Below, one piece after another: positions 36,460 to 47,335 of a DNA stretch of 64,000 bases (the first letter of the stretch is position 1; every line of letters starts with the position of its first letter). The position numbers and the translations under genes were made by a program. Below the pieces are notes generated by a model. It was not told where the DNA came from and did no database searches. It saw only the letters and a list, made by a program, of their open reading frames with translations. The DNA lies in assembly GCA_022661535.1 (NCBI GenBank), contig JAKULF010000007.1:2666001-2730000 (forward strand), read 5' to 3'. Source of the stretch: Eutypa lata. Its lineage: Eukaryota; Ascomycota; Sordariomycetes; Xylariales; Diatrypaceae.

Positions 36460-37948
36460 CTTGCCGGCTTGGGGACGATGAAGCAGTGACTATCCACTGC
36501 TTCTGTGACGTGAACTGTCGCGACAAGACAACAATAGCCAGCTTAGATCTAGCAAAAAAGAAAACAACAACGGCCGAGGGTTGACGCTGAAATGCGCCTT
36601 GTGAGTGTCGGTTACTGAAGACGATGCGTTACAATTTGAATAGCACTTCCGATTCACGGCGATGGCAAAGAATATAAAGATGATGTGAAGAAAAAGAACC
36701 TGTAAATGATGAATACAAGGTTTTAGAAAAAGAAGAAGAAGAGGGAGAGGAAGAGGATGCCAGTGGCTTGGACCGGAATTGTCGCGATAATGCGAAATTA
36801 TTGTCGCGTTGGACAGGCAGGCAGGTCGGAGTTACAAAGAAGCTGGAGGATGAGGTCAAGGTCAATCCACAAACCAAAATTAATTAGTTCGTTCTTTCTT
36901 CTTTCGGGGCTTTCCAAACTTTTCGGGGCCAAAGTTTAGTTACTTACTTAATCATTCCTGCTAAGCCATGAACAGCACTAGCAACATGGCACTAATCATG
37001 CAGGTGATAGTTAGCTTACTCCATACCTACATGTACCCATTTAGGGAGCATATTGGTTACATTTTAACGGGGCAATTGAACTAACAGGGACTCTCAGAGT
37101 ATGGATAAATAGGTATGCAAATATACTTATTGTGCTTCACTTCCGAAGTTATCAGCTCAGGTTTTGTCGAACTTCCTTAAGGAGGGAGACAGGTACAAGA
37201 TATATCCTCGGGTCTTTTGTCCCGGCTAAGGGGTTATGCAATACCTTTCTCAGTTTCTAGTTACTTAGCAGGCGTCATTCATGCCCCCCTTTCCTGCTCT
37301 GCTAGAGGCAATGTTCTCATCTTCAAGCGAGAGAGGGCCCATGTCTCTATGTCTACTCCCAATTTCCAATGGATTCTCGTCTGTCAAACGAGACTAGAAT
37401 ACAGCTAGGTCCGCTTAAGTATAAGGTGAAGTAGGTACATTAGTCACCGCGGATAGCCCTGGCACGCAGCTCAACAAACCAACCTCTTTTCTTCTCACTC
37501 GTTAAGGCCTTTAGAGTTCACTTTTCATCCACCCAATCTGAAACCCGCAGCTCGCACCACTGGTAGGACAGTTGTCTGTCTTGAGGCTACTTCTCGAAAG
37601 TAGAATAAAAATAGACAACTGAGGCATTGCAGGAGGGGATGGGGGTTTTCTAGCAACAGCGAGATGGTTTCAGGAGACGCCACTGGGGTGCTGAAACAAT
37701 ATTGGAGGAATACCATTTTCCTATTAACTTCTCATCCCAACCACCCGATAAACGGTCGATTAAGGTGAAAATCCCGTCTCAGCATGCGGGGTTTATTATA
37801 GAAACCACGGCCTAGCCTCGCAGGCCTCTAGTCTCCAGGCACATAGACGTTGATAGTCCCGGCCTAGCCCGGTCTAAGTCATTGATGGAACGCAGCAAAC
37901 ACTGGATACTATCGATGTATACCCGGGAGAATCGACTCTTCTGCAGAC
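36460..37948. other. Intergenic region, 5' side of ubp3
   Basis: Promoter and 5' UTR side of ubp3, and the 3' side of the next minus-strand gene. A purine-rich GAAGAAGAAGAGG tract lies at 36730-36755. No gene is supported. Confidence 0.55.
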
Positions 37949-39043
37949 CTAAGGACTATAATAAACCTGGTTTCGCGCCGCTGCCGCCGCGCTGTCTCTC
38001 GTGTGCCGATTAGGGGGCCTCTCCGGACTCGTAAAGGTAGGCGCGCCGTCCGACATCGGCGTGGGCGGTGGTATATCGCTTGTTGAATATTCTCTCCGTT
38101 CGTCAGTGGATGACAGCGCAGAGACTAGCGAAGGGTTCCTCTGCAAGCCAGCTGCCCGCGATGCGTTTTCCTCCGCAAGCGACTGGTTGGTCCCGACCCT
38201 CTCGTACCGACCCCGAGCCGAGCCCGAGGACAGGGAAGATACTACCGAGGGGTTCCTTCGCATCAGGGGAGCGGGCGCGGGAGCGGGAGCGGAAGCAGGG
38301 GTAGGCATAGACACCGGTTCAAACGCGGGCGCGGGCGCGCGGGCAGGGGAGACATAGGTAAGCGATGATTGACTATGCTCGTGGGTCAAGAGGCCGTCGA
38401 TCTTCGCGTATGCCTCGCCTTGCTGCGTCCCCTTCCTCCGCTTCGAGGAGAAGCGCTTGGCGATCCAGATGGGAATAAAAGCGCCCGTCGCTGCGGCGAG
38501 CGCTTGACGCACGGCGCGACCATAGCTCGCGTTCTTGCCTATCTCGTAACTCTTTCGACGTTCTGCGATTTGGTCAGCACATACGTCCCGGACTTACTAT
38601 CTCTTCACATGCGTATAGGTAGTTAGAGATACGCAAGTAACGAGCCACCTACCTCTAACACAGAAGAAACCCAGTGATACTATGAAAGTAAGGACCATGA
38701 TGGCACCGATTATAATCACCACGATAGCCCATACCGGCAGCATCACTCCTTCAGAGTCGCTGGTGGTAGATGCGGCGCTTGAAGTTTCCGTAGCTTGAGA
38801 TTCGGTGGCGGTAGTGGCTGTCTGCGCTTCGGGTCCATCGCCATTGTCATTATTACCTCCCGGATATGAGACCCTGTCTGGGTCGCTAGTAGAAAGTCCG
38901 CCTGGATTAAGCGGGAAGTTCGCCGGCGACCTCTCAGCAAGATGTCCCTCCATGCGACTACGACTGGTTTGGCCTCCGGATATTATAATGTCGTCGATCT
39001 CTTCCGACAGCATGTCTGTCTGTGGCGGTGGGAAACTAGGCAT
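37949..39043 (-). CDS. Single-pass membrane protein of unknown function
   Basis: Two exons: 39043-38653 and 38562-37949, 334 aa. The joining codon restores a basic stop-transfer sequence (FFCVR then ERRKSYEIGK). There is one strong transmembrane helix at about residues 103-127 (WAIVVIIIGAIMVLTFIVSL). It is preceded by a Thr/Ser-rich, probably O-glycosylated segment and followed by a basic cytoplasmic side. No cleavable signal peptide is visible. The cytoplasmic tail has Ala-Pro repeats and two similar RNPS(V/L)VSxLSS motifs near residues 230 and 275, which look like repeated binding or phosphorylation sites. The plan (Ser/Thr-rich exterior, one helix, long disordered tail) is common among fungal surface sensors and polarity proteins, but no family was recognised. 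Confidence 0.75.
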
Positions 39044-41647
39044 CGCGTTTTACTGGCGTGACGCTTAGTTACTGTGAGTTGCGAGGTCGTGAGGAGTAGA
39101 CGTAGTCAGCATCTAGTATCTAGGTAGAGCCTCGCGCAACTTTCGCCAGAAGCAAAATCCACGTCCTAAACTAACATGTGAGGAAGAGTGAGATGGAGTG
39201 TCCGCTCTGATGTATGTAAGTATGCATGGCATAATATTCTATTTCAACATAAAGACACGCTGCGCTGCGGCGCAGCCGGTTCCCGGGAACGAACCAACAT
39301 CGCTTTTTTCCAATGCGGGTGGGTTGCGGTACGCTCCATTCCAGGCGCAGCAGCCTTGAAACATGGGAACTGCATCCTGGTTAGCCAACGTGGGAGACGG
39401 GGGCGCAATGCTTCTTGGCAGGTGATAGGCTCGCCGATCCCTAGCAAATGCATAGTAATGGCTTTTTGGGGACCAACCGTTATAAAACCCTAACTGCCTT
39501 TGGATCCCAAGAAAGCTCAAGCTATTCTTTTTTTGCTCTGTGTTACGCAACTCGCCATGCCGAAGCATGATATCCAGAGTGCAAGTAGTTAGTCCTTGTG
39601 GGATATCTACTTACCTAGCTATCGTTTGCATGCTTTGTCTAAATGTTTACCCGATAGATATCTTTAAGGAGTCGGCAGTTAGAGTAAGCAAAGCCCTCGC
39701 TCAAGACGTAAGGCTCGACGGCACTTTCCGAATGTCATCTAACCTATCTACTAAGCTACCTCGTCAGGGGGGCCGGATTTATAGTAGCAGTTTTCTATCT
39801 GTCACTATCCTCCATAAGGCTATAGACAAATTGAAACCATTGCCGTGCATTTAACTACACAGTACGCACGTCTTGTCGTAGTCAGGCTGTAGGTTGATCG
39901 TAACTTAGCGGGTGATTAGGAGATGCTATTTATAGATTCAAGTCCATCCTCTCAGCCCTCTCTATCTAGTTAGGTGGATTATTTGATTCAGCTCGGTTCT
40001 TATAAAAGCTTTTTCCAATATGGCATCTCTCAATAAGACTTCAAGTCCAACAACCCCCTAGCCCCAACTCGGATGTTATCGCATAGATTCTGTCGTAGTC
40101 CTCTGCTATGAGCGTATTTAAACTGCTAGTGACAGACAGATCTCCCGTAGACTATAGCCGCATCTTTGAGGATGCGGTGAAGGTGGTGGGGGCATCCTTC
40201 TTTTTCTAAGTTAGGTATTAATAAACATTCTGTTCTACAGCTCCTTGGGGGTAGGCGTGGACGTCTGGCTTGTCAGAAGTAATTACGCTGATTTGCTATA
40301 TATATTGTCTATCTAGCAAAAACAATGGTGCCCAAGCCAACCCTACCATCGCCAACTCATCTCCATCTACTGTATCCCCAGACTCTAACCTAGTTAAGGA
40401 ATATAAGTGCAGCTTCGGCCATCCTTTTAAAATAAAAAGACTAGAATGTGCCGTGTTACCTATGCGCCTTTTCCTGCTAGTCACAGCCCATTCCGGCTGT
40501 CATTAACGCCCGGTATCGTGTAAGGAATGCTACTGTAACCCCCAGTTCTTGGGGTCCGCTGGGGATATGTGAAAGAAAAAATGTCGTACTCTGGGCAAAT
40601 GAACCCCAGTGCCTCCATAGAGTGCCCAGACTTTGGGAGTCAAAATTCTCCTTTGAGCTATTATGAGAAGAGCATATTTGCTTTATTGTATTTTACGGGC
40701 TAACTCTCCTTTGCCCCATACTTGGATCTAGACATATCTCGATTCACCTACATAGCCTACCTGGTCTCCACCCGTCATACCTAGTGGGTGACGCCTCTAC
40801 ATTGTAGCATTGATCGGACTGTAGGTTTGTCCAGCCTGCCAACGGAGAGCCTAGACTCCATCTGATTTAGTCCTACCTCAGCGCGGTATCTTGCAGTCTA
40901 TAAATACAGAAGATAACCCGCCTCGTCCAGCCTGGTGAGTCGAGTAAATAGGCTAGACTTGCCGTATTTCACGACCAGTCCTATTACCCATCGTAGAGTA
41001 AAGGGGTCCCTTAGCTAAGGAGTTACACACGTGTAAGGTCAATGTAAAACATCTAACTAATGCTCGCTCTATTGAGTTGCCATGAGATAAACTTCGTGTA
41101 TCTGTGTAATATGAGCTATAAAAATCCGCAGTTGCCAGCTTACTGTAGATGGCATTGTTTATCCAGATATGGCAAGTACATTGCTTCTGTGTGATACAAA
41201 CAAATCAGTAGACGGCATGGCAATATAAGGCTACATATATCAATCGAGACAACAGTATTCTGGGCTCAGTAAGACTATCAAACCGCAGCTTCATGCCATG
41301 ATCAGCCACTTTTTGTTTTGTTATTTGAAGTTAACTTTTTGGGCCGGTGAGGTTTTTATGTATTCAGACCTAGATCGGCTATTCCCGTCACAGAATTCGA
41401 AGGGATTATAAGACAGTATATGGGTACAGGTAAAGGAGTGTCGACTGGGTCCCGGTATATTAGAAGCTCTGATAGCCGAAGACCCTCCCCCTTCTTCACC
41501 GGCTTGGCCGTGATAATCGTTGATACGATCTAAAGAACAGCCTTTATGTGCTCTACCATCAACTCCGTCTTTGCCGCTTTTTGCCCCCACAATCCCTATA
41601 AACGCCGAAATACAGGTATAACATTTTTCTGATTATCCTCCTAATTA
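39044..41647. other. 2.6 kb gene-poor intergenic region
   Basis: No protein gene is supported. A GC-rich patch at 39240-39480 is open on both strands but has no known domain. A hairpin followed by a T-run lies at 40158-40206. The rest is unremarkable A+T-rich DNA. Confidence 0.5.
40158..40206 (+). other. Alternative hairpins followed by a T-run
   Basis: CCGCATC (40158-40164) pairs perfectly with GATGCGG (40171-40177) across a six-base loop. The overlapping GGATGC (40170-40175) can instead pair with GCATCC (40192-40197). TTCTTTTTC follows at once. The two stems exclude each other. This could be the end of a small Pol III transcript or chance. No promoter boxes were identified. Confidence 0.3.
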
Positions 41648-42533
41648 TCATTCCTCGGGAACTCCGGAGAAGAGACCTACTCGCAAACGATGGCTCTGTG
41701 GAAAACTTGTCAGTATGGTAGGGTAGCTAGAAGGGGGGAATCTTAAGACATACGGAAGGTAGCTTTGGTATAACCACAGCCAGAACAGCCAGAAAATTGA
41801 TGGTAAAATAAGTCAGATCGTAATGAGTGTAGTGGGTGCTCAAAAGAAAGAGTACGATAGGAACGCTAAGCAAAAACTTCTTGGCCGGCGTATACTGTGC
41901 CCCATCGTCGATCTGCTCCCACATGTTCAAGTTGTCGTAAGCACCACTGTTGAAATCAAACGGCACACCACGAACCCAATGGAACATGATGTAGGATCCG
42001 AACATGTAACAAATGTTGGTTAATGTCCAGGACGTCTCCTGTGAAACACCCGGGACTACATCCCATAGAATTTTTAATGCGAGTATCAAGACAATGTGTA
42101 TGGTCCACGCCCCTATTAGAGACCAAGGTCAATATGTTAGCCCTGGCACTTAGCAACTAGGTCGAGGGTGGGGTGGTATATTGTCTTGAACAGCCTTTTT
42201 ATAAGCAACGAAGACTATCCAGGGATATTCCTTACCTTTGGCGTTGACCCATTGCGCATTGAGATTTGGGAGTGCAGACTGATCGCTCAACTGCTCGATC
42301 GGCTCCTGAGGCTCTTGATATATTCCTAGGATACTACTAGACCTCCGCCTCTTGCCAGATTTTGGGTCTCCCATATTTCGATAGGCACCACCTCGAGGAG
42401 GATTAGTGCGGACGTCGTAAGAGACGGTACGAGGAAGGAGGATTGGGGAAGACAGTTTGGCGGTATTGAGGGGGTCCGTCGATGAGGTGGAGGTGGTGGA
42501 GGTGAAGGTCTGACGGTCAGATGTGACTGTCAT
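41648..42533 (-). CDS. orm1: ORMDL-family sphingolipid regulator (Orm1/Orm2)
   Basis: Three exons: 42533-42236, 42112-41754 and 41695-41648, 234 aa. Orm proteins sit in the endoplasmic reticulum membrane and restrain serine palmitoyltransferase, the first step of sphingolipid synthesis. The family core is clear: LNAQWVNAKGAWTIHIVLIL spans the first intron, and then comes TSWTLTNICYMFGSYIMFHWVRGVPFD. Next are the NMWEQIDDGAQYTPAKKFL block, a hydrophobic pair of helices (FLLSTHYTHYDLTYF ... FLAVLAVVIPKLP) and a short HRLRVGLF tail supplied by the 48-nt last exon. The N-terminal 90 residues are Ser/Thr-rich with an RRRSSS motif. They correspond to the region phosphorylated by Ypk-type kinases in yeast Orm1/2 to relieve inhibition. 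That regulation is inferred from the family. Confidence 0.96.
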
Positions 42534-44883
42534 ACGAGAAGCCCGGCGATTGGTCGGCGGACTACGGAAAGGACTACCGCCGTGTCGACCGAGAGATAGG
42601 TAGGTAATAGGTAGCTTGACTATCGTATGTTCGGTCCGTAGACTAGTCCGTGATGATTGACTTGACTGTACCTGGGTATACAGGGGACTGGTTTTGTTGG
42701 GATAAGCGAAAGAATTGAGGGTATCGAAGCTGGATAGAAGAATGAATCTGCTCGTGTCTTTGTTATTTGACCTTAAAAGAATGTAATAAGCCCAAAGATA
42801 TATGAAAAGAGATTAAAAAGGCTGTAACTATAAAACAAAGAGATCCAGGATGACGAGGTATAGACGAGTCGCGTGTCGAAGGAGAGGCGCAAACAAGGTC
42901 TCAACCAATACAGCTGCGTCGACGAATTCGATTATTTCCAATGTAACTTGTGACTTCAGGGTTTGATAATAAAGAAAGAAGAAGAGTCTATTAACAGAAA
43001 CGAAGTTAAAATACGAGACTATGTGAAGCGGTACAGCAATGGGGGAGGGGGGAAGGCAGTGTGTATGGGGAGGGCTTCCGAATATCTGTTGAAGTGACGA
43101 TACAGGCTGTCATGGATAGACCAATAAAATAAGTTTGGGGGATGAATACCAAGAACCTTGGCAACTGGTTGTCAGCTCAAATAATGTTGCACCAGCTGAG
43201 TAGGGACCGATTTGGACAACGATTGGTTTAAATCCCAAGGCTTCAGGTACCGTAAGTACCTATTTAGGCTTATGCACAGGGGTAGTGTGGAATTCTGGTC
43301 TTCTACGACCTGTTCCACGAGATGTTCTACGATGCTCCAACTATGTACCTACTGGGATGAGCATAACTAACCACATCGTGCATACATACAGCCTACCTAA
43401 GCACGTAACGTCCGCTCGTGATTTTCTACTTTTTACTTGCCTACATACATAGCTAATAGGAGGTAGGTAGGTAGTTATATGTCTGGTGCGTAGTACTTGA
43501 AGGACTTCAAGTAATTCAACAATTGACTTACCTTAGGTATGTAGGTAGTTAATGTGATCGTGGGTCAAAAAGGGATTAAATCCTAGCACTCAGAACTGCC
43601 TATCTACCCGGCAGATTGGTCCCTATGAGATGAACCTGTTTAGTCATGCATGTATGTATTGTTGAACCTGGTTCTAGACAACAGCTAACTAACGTATGTA
43701 TTGTGCGGCGGTCCAATCTCGGCTCCAGAGCTAAGGCTGGTAAGTTCGGCTTACGTAGATACATTCTAGGCATGTCAATAAAATTATATTGTGGTGCAAC
43801 AATCAAGGCCCCCATGCTGGTGTATATGTATGTACTACCTCTTATCAAGCACAAGCATGAACGATGCAGCGGCTACCTATGTACGTATTCAGGTATTTAC
43901 GAGATAGATAGATATTATCACCAAGAACTATGGAAATCAAAAATCAAGAAGTTGACTCCATTGAATATATAATCAAGATTTAAAGACTCGTAAGTTGGTT
44001 ACTAGGTAGGTAAGAACAGAGAACTACCCGAGGCTCACGAGCTACTACCCGCAACTACTGGTTTGCTCCGCCACAGCACCATGACTTAGTACATACCTAG
44101 CTCCACAGCGTCCTAGCATTGGAGCACGAGATACCACAAACATGCGAGGTAACAGGTGTTGCTAGCTCCGGACTCCTATTGACCGCATGACATTGAGAGT
44201 TGCTAACTACTTAGTTAAGCTACGTATTATCTAGAACAATAAAGTGTTGTGACAACAAATATCTCAAGGCGAGACAAAGACCTCTCCAAAAAAATATGAT
44301 TATGAAAGATAGGTTGTATGTACAGTATGTTTGTACAACGTATCGTACGTAGTACTATGTGGCAGTTGCCGCGGTTTCTCCGATAATATGCATTAGGTAC
44401 CTCGTACCTGACAGGGTAGTCGCCCCTTAGGTGGGTATTGAAGAGTTCATTTGCGCTAAAGAGAGCCGCAATATGCCAATATCAAAATCAACATCGAGTT
44501 GTTGCCATCACTCAGTGCAGTGATAGCAGATGAAATAATCCATCAATTTACATCTCGATTGCTTATCTATCTAAGCCTAGGCTTGGATTCTTACGTGGAA
44601 CACAGCGCATCATTCCTTTTTCACCTTTAAACCCAAGCTTGAAGGCAGGGCCGACAGAAAGGCAACATCCACAATTTTCATTCACTTTTCTACATACCTA
44701 GGTAGCTACGCACCTCGCTTGGTTAGCAACCAAGTGTTCGGGATGTGCATCTTAAACCAACCTATACGTGGTTCGGTCTGCATATTTTCTTATTCATAAT
44801 CCCGCACAAGCGAACCCATTGGCCAGCACTCATTATAAACAACGCACAGACTTTTCATTACGTCTTTCCGCCCACTGCATTGC
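42534..44883. other. Divergent intergenic region between orm1 and the Air-like gene
   Basis: Promoter sides of two divergent genes. No gene is supported. AGGTAGGTAGGTAG and TACCTAGGTA words cluster near 43450-43560 and 44690-44715. A short frame at 43600-43854 has no recognisable content. Confidence 0.55.
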
Positions 44884-46938
44884 ATGGAGGACCAAGCTAG
44901 GGAGGGCCCTCCTACGGCTCTCAACAAGGAACAGACTGCCGTTGTCGCACCTTCTAGTCCCTTAGGTCAGAAGCGACCTCGTGACTTGGGTGAGGAGTTG
45001 AAAGGTCTAACTTCAGATGAAGAGGGCGAGGTTTCTATTTCGCCTCGTTTACCCAAAAAGAAAAAGACGCATCACTCCAACAGTGATGATAGCGCATCGG
45101 AGAGTTTGGATGATGGCGAAATAGTAGAGCCAAGTTCATCTCGTCCGGGTTCGGGACATGATGCGGAGACACTGTCTCGACACTCATCTCCTCAGATTCA
45201 AAGCGCAGATTCCTTCCCTACCAAAACAGACGGGCCGGCGGGGTCTGCTCAGCAATCAGTAGTGGGCTTTAACCGAGGAATCAGCTTAGGAATGCGTACT
45301 TCATTTGGAAAAGGTGCTGCGGCACCCTTCTCTACTACGCGGTCAACGTCAATAAGTGCTTCTTCAACCCGTGAAGAGGAAACGAAGCAAGGGCAGCAGA
45401 CAGTCGATGAAGCATCGCGGCCAGACGTGCCAGCCCAAGCAGAGGCACAGCAACAGGAAGTCACAGCAGAGCCTGATAGCTCGCCGCTCTCATTTAGTTG
45501 TGGGAAAACTACCTGGCAGATACCGCGTCTGGAGACCCTAGGTATTCCTGAGACACCCGAAGCCCAAACTGAGGCGTTCTGGCGTCAAAGACTATTTTTC
45601 TTCATCGTTACTCTTTTCCAGGCGAATGAGGATCCGTGGGAACGTCTGGAGGTTAAGCCCCTACGGACGGCTCTTGACAAATATGTCTCTAAAGACGGCG
45701 GCTTTCTTTCGGGTTCCAATAAACACGCGAAGGCCGTCAGAAAGACTTTGCAGCAGGTCACAGCTGATAAGCAGGCGCTAGCTTCAATGATCCAAAGAGC
45801 ACGCGAAATGGCTCGAGCGGGTCGGTCTCAGCCAGTTCCCCAGCCAGTCTCTCAGCCAGTCAAACCCGTAGAAGCGGCAGAAGGAGAGTCGGAACAAGGT
45901 AGTGTCTTAACCGATGAAGAGCGTCAGGAGCAACATAAATATTTCCCAAATGCTGTTGGTTCGCCCCAGCACTGCATTTCATGCTCTGGAACGGGACATA
46001 AAGCCGGAAACTGCCCGAAGTTAGCTTGTCGCTTTTGTGAAAGCGTCAATCATCACTCGCTGAGCTGTCCAACTAAACAGAGATGTACTAAGTGTCATCA
46101 GGTCGGCCACAGCATAGAGACATGTACAGAAAAGCTTGCCTTGACTGCGGATGAGCAAGACCCATGTACGCTCTGTGGCGGAGACCACCTAGAAAATGAT
46201 TGCTCCGAAGTGTGGAGGAGCTATGATCCATTGGGTACGACCATCAAGAAAGTCAAGGCTATTCCGGCTTTCTGTTACACCTGTGGTAACGAAGGCCACT
46301 ATGGGCCTGAGTGTGCACTGCCAGGTAGACGAAGCGAAGTAGCTGGTCGAACGAGTTGGTCACAGGTGAATCGCGATCTCTACGTAGACCCACAGAGCGA
46401 CCTCGTTGCTATTGCTTGGGTTGGGATTCCAACCGAGGTTTCGAACTTTCAAATTCGTGGCAGGGCAACGCGGAACACGCATACTCATTTCATCTCCGAC
46501 GATGATTCTGACGATGACTTCATTCGCGAACCTGTCAGAAAGCCACAGCCTCGGGGTCAAATGAGGATCGCCACCAACATTGCGAATGGCCCACCGAACG
46601 GAACACGTCCACGACGTGAGAGAAACAACCAGAGCCGCAAGCGTCAGCAGGAGCCGGAATTCGAGCCTCCGCCTCCACCGCCTCAAGATGCTCTCAATGC
46701 TCCGCGATACAATCCTAGAAACTCGTCATGGCAACCACCTTTACCTCCTGGTCCACCACCGCCATCAAGGACAAATGGTCTGCCAGGTTCTGCGGTATCT
46801 TTGCCACCTCGCCCAGGCACGTTTACCCAGGGCAATGGTCGTGGGCAAGGTGCGAGACCTCAGAATAACAGAGGCGGTCGTGGTTACAGAGGTAGCCGAG
46901 GCGGGCGTCGTGGAAATGGTCGTGGAAGGGGTCAATAA
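44884..46938 (+). CDS. Zinc-knuckle RNA-binding protein of the Air1/Air2 type (TRAMP complex)
   Basis: One exon, 684 aa. Air proteins are the RNA-binding subunits of the nuclear TRAMP complex. They link the poly(A) polymerase Trf4/5 and helicase Mtr4 to exosome degradation of aberrant RNAs. Five CCHC knuckles lie between residues 364 and 476: CISCSGTGHKAGNC, CRFCESVNHHSLSC, CTKCHQVGHSIETC, CTLCGGDHLENDC (one residue shorter between Cys and His) and CYTCGNEGHYGPEC. A conserved segment with a Trp (VWRSYDP) sits between knuckles four and five, as in Air proteins. The N-terminal 200 residues are acidic and Ser-rich with a basic PKKKK stretch. The C-terminus is a Pro-rich then RGG/RGR tail, typical of RNA binding and arginine methylation. 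It is longer than yeast Air1/2 (about 350 aa), as is usual in filamentous fungi. Confidence 0.88.
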   Translation: MEDQAREGPPTALNKEQTAVVAPSSPLGQKRPRDLGEELKGLTSDEEGEVSISPRLPKKKKTHHSNSDDSASESLDDGEIVEPSSSRPGSGHDAETLSRHSSPQIQSADSFPTKTDGPAGSAQQSVVGFNRGISLGMRTSFGKGAAAPFSTTRSTSISASSTREEETKQGQQTVDEASRPDVPAQAEAQQQEVTAEPDSSPLSFSCGKTTWQIPRLETLGIPETPEAQTEAFWRQRLFFFIVTLFQANEDPWERLEVKPLRTALDKYVSKDGGFLSGSNKHAKAVRKTLQQVTADKQALASMIQRAREMARAGRSQPVPQPVSQPVKPVEAAEGESEQGSVLTDEERQEQHKYFPNAVGSPQHCISCSGTGHKAGNCPKLACRFCESVNHHSLSCPTKQRCTKCHQVGHSIETCTEKLALTADEQDPCTLCGGDHLENDCSEVWRSYDPLGTTIKKVKAIPAFCYTCGNEGHYGPECALPGRRSEVAGRTSWSQVNRDLYVDPQSDLVAIAWVGIPTEVSNFQIRGRATRNTHTHFISDDDSDDDFIREPVRKPQPRGQMRIATNIANGPPNGTRPRRERNNQSRKRQQEPEFEPPPPPPQDALNAPRYNPRNSSWQPPLPPGPPPPSRTNGLPGSAVSLPPRPGTFTQGNGRGQGARPQNNRGGRGYRGSRGGRRGNGRGRGQ

Positions 46939-47335
46939 ACGCCGGCTGGATGTGCAAATCTCACAACTGATGTTGAGGTTTTTATGTACAATACCTAGGT
47001 ACAAGTGGTCTAATATTTGGACTATGTGCCAGTATTACCTCAGAATAGAAGTTAGTTCGGGGCATTCTTTCTATGTGTTATACCCATATGCTAGCCGAAT
47101 GAGAAGTAAAAAAAGCAAGATTTCATCCCAAGTCGCACTGGAATGTGGGATGATGTTACAAGTGAACCTCGTATTCTTTGTCTACGTAAGTCCATATTCA
47201 ATTTATTAGTAATATGTTTGCTAACCTGTTGGTTCTTAAGGATTTAAATGTGTTACCTTTGTTTGCCAAGTTCAATTCAATGGTGGCCGACACTGTCTAT
47301 AAATCCACGACGGAATTCAACAGTGGGTAGGCAGA
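46939..47335. other. Spacer between the Air-like gene and the 2EXR gene
   Basis: About 0.4 kb between two genes on the same strand. It serves as 3' UTR and promoter. Nothing further is visible. Confidence 0.5.

Noticed and set aside
46580..47209. 209-codon + strand frame overlapping the Air-like gene
   Set aside because: The overlap is out of frame with the Pro/RGG-rich tail. The remainder is 3' UTR.
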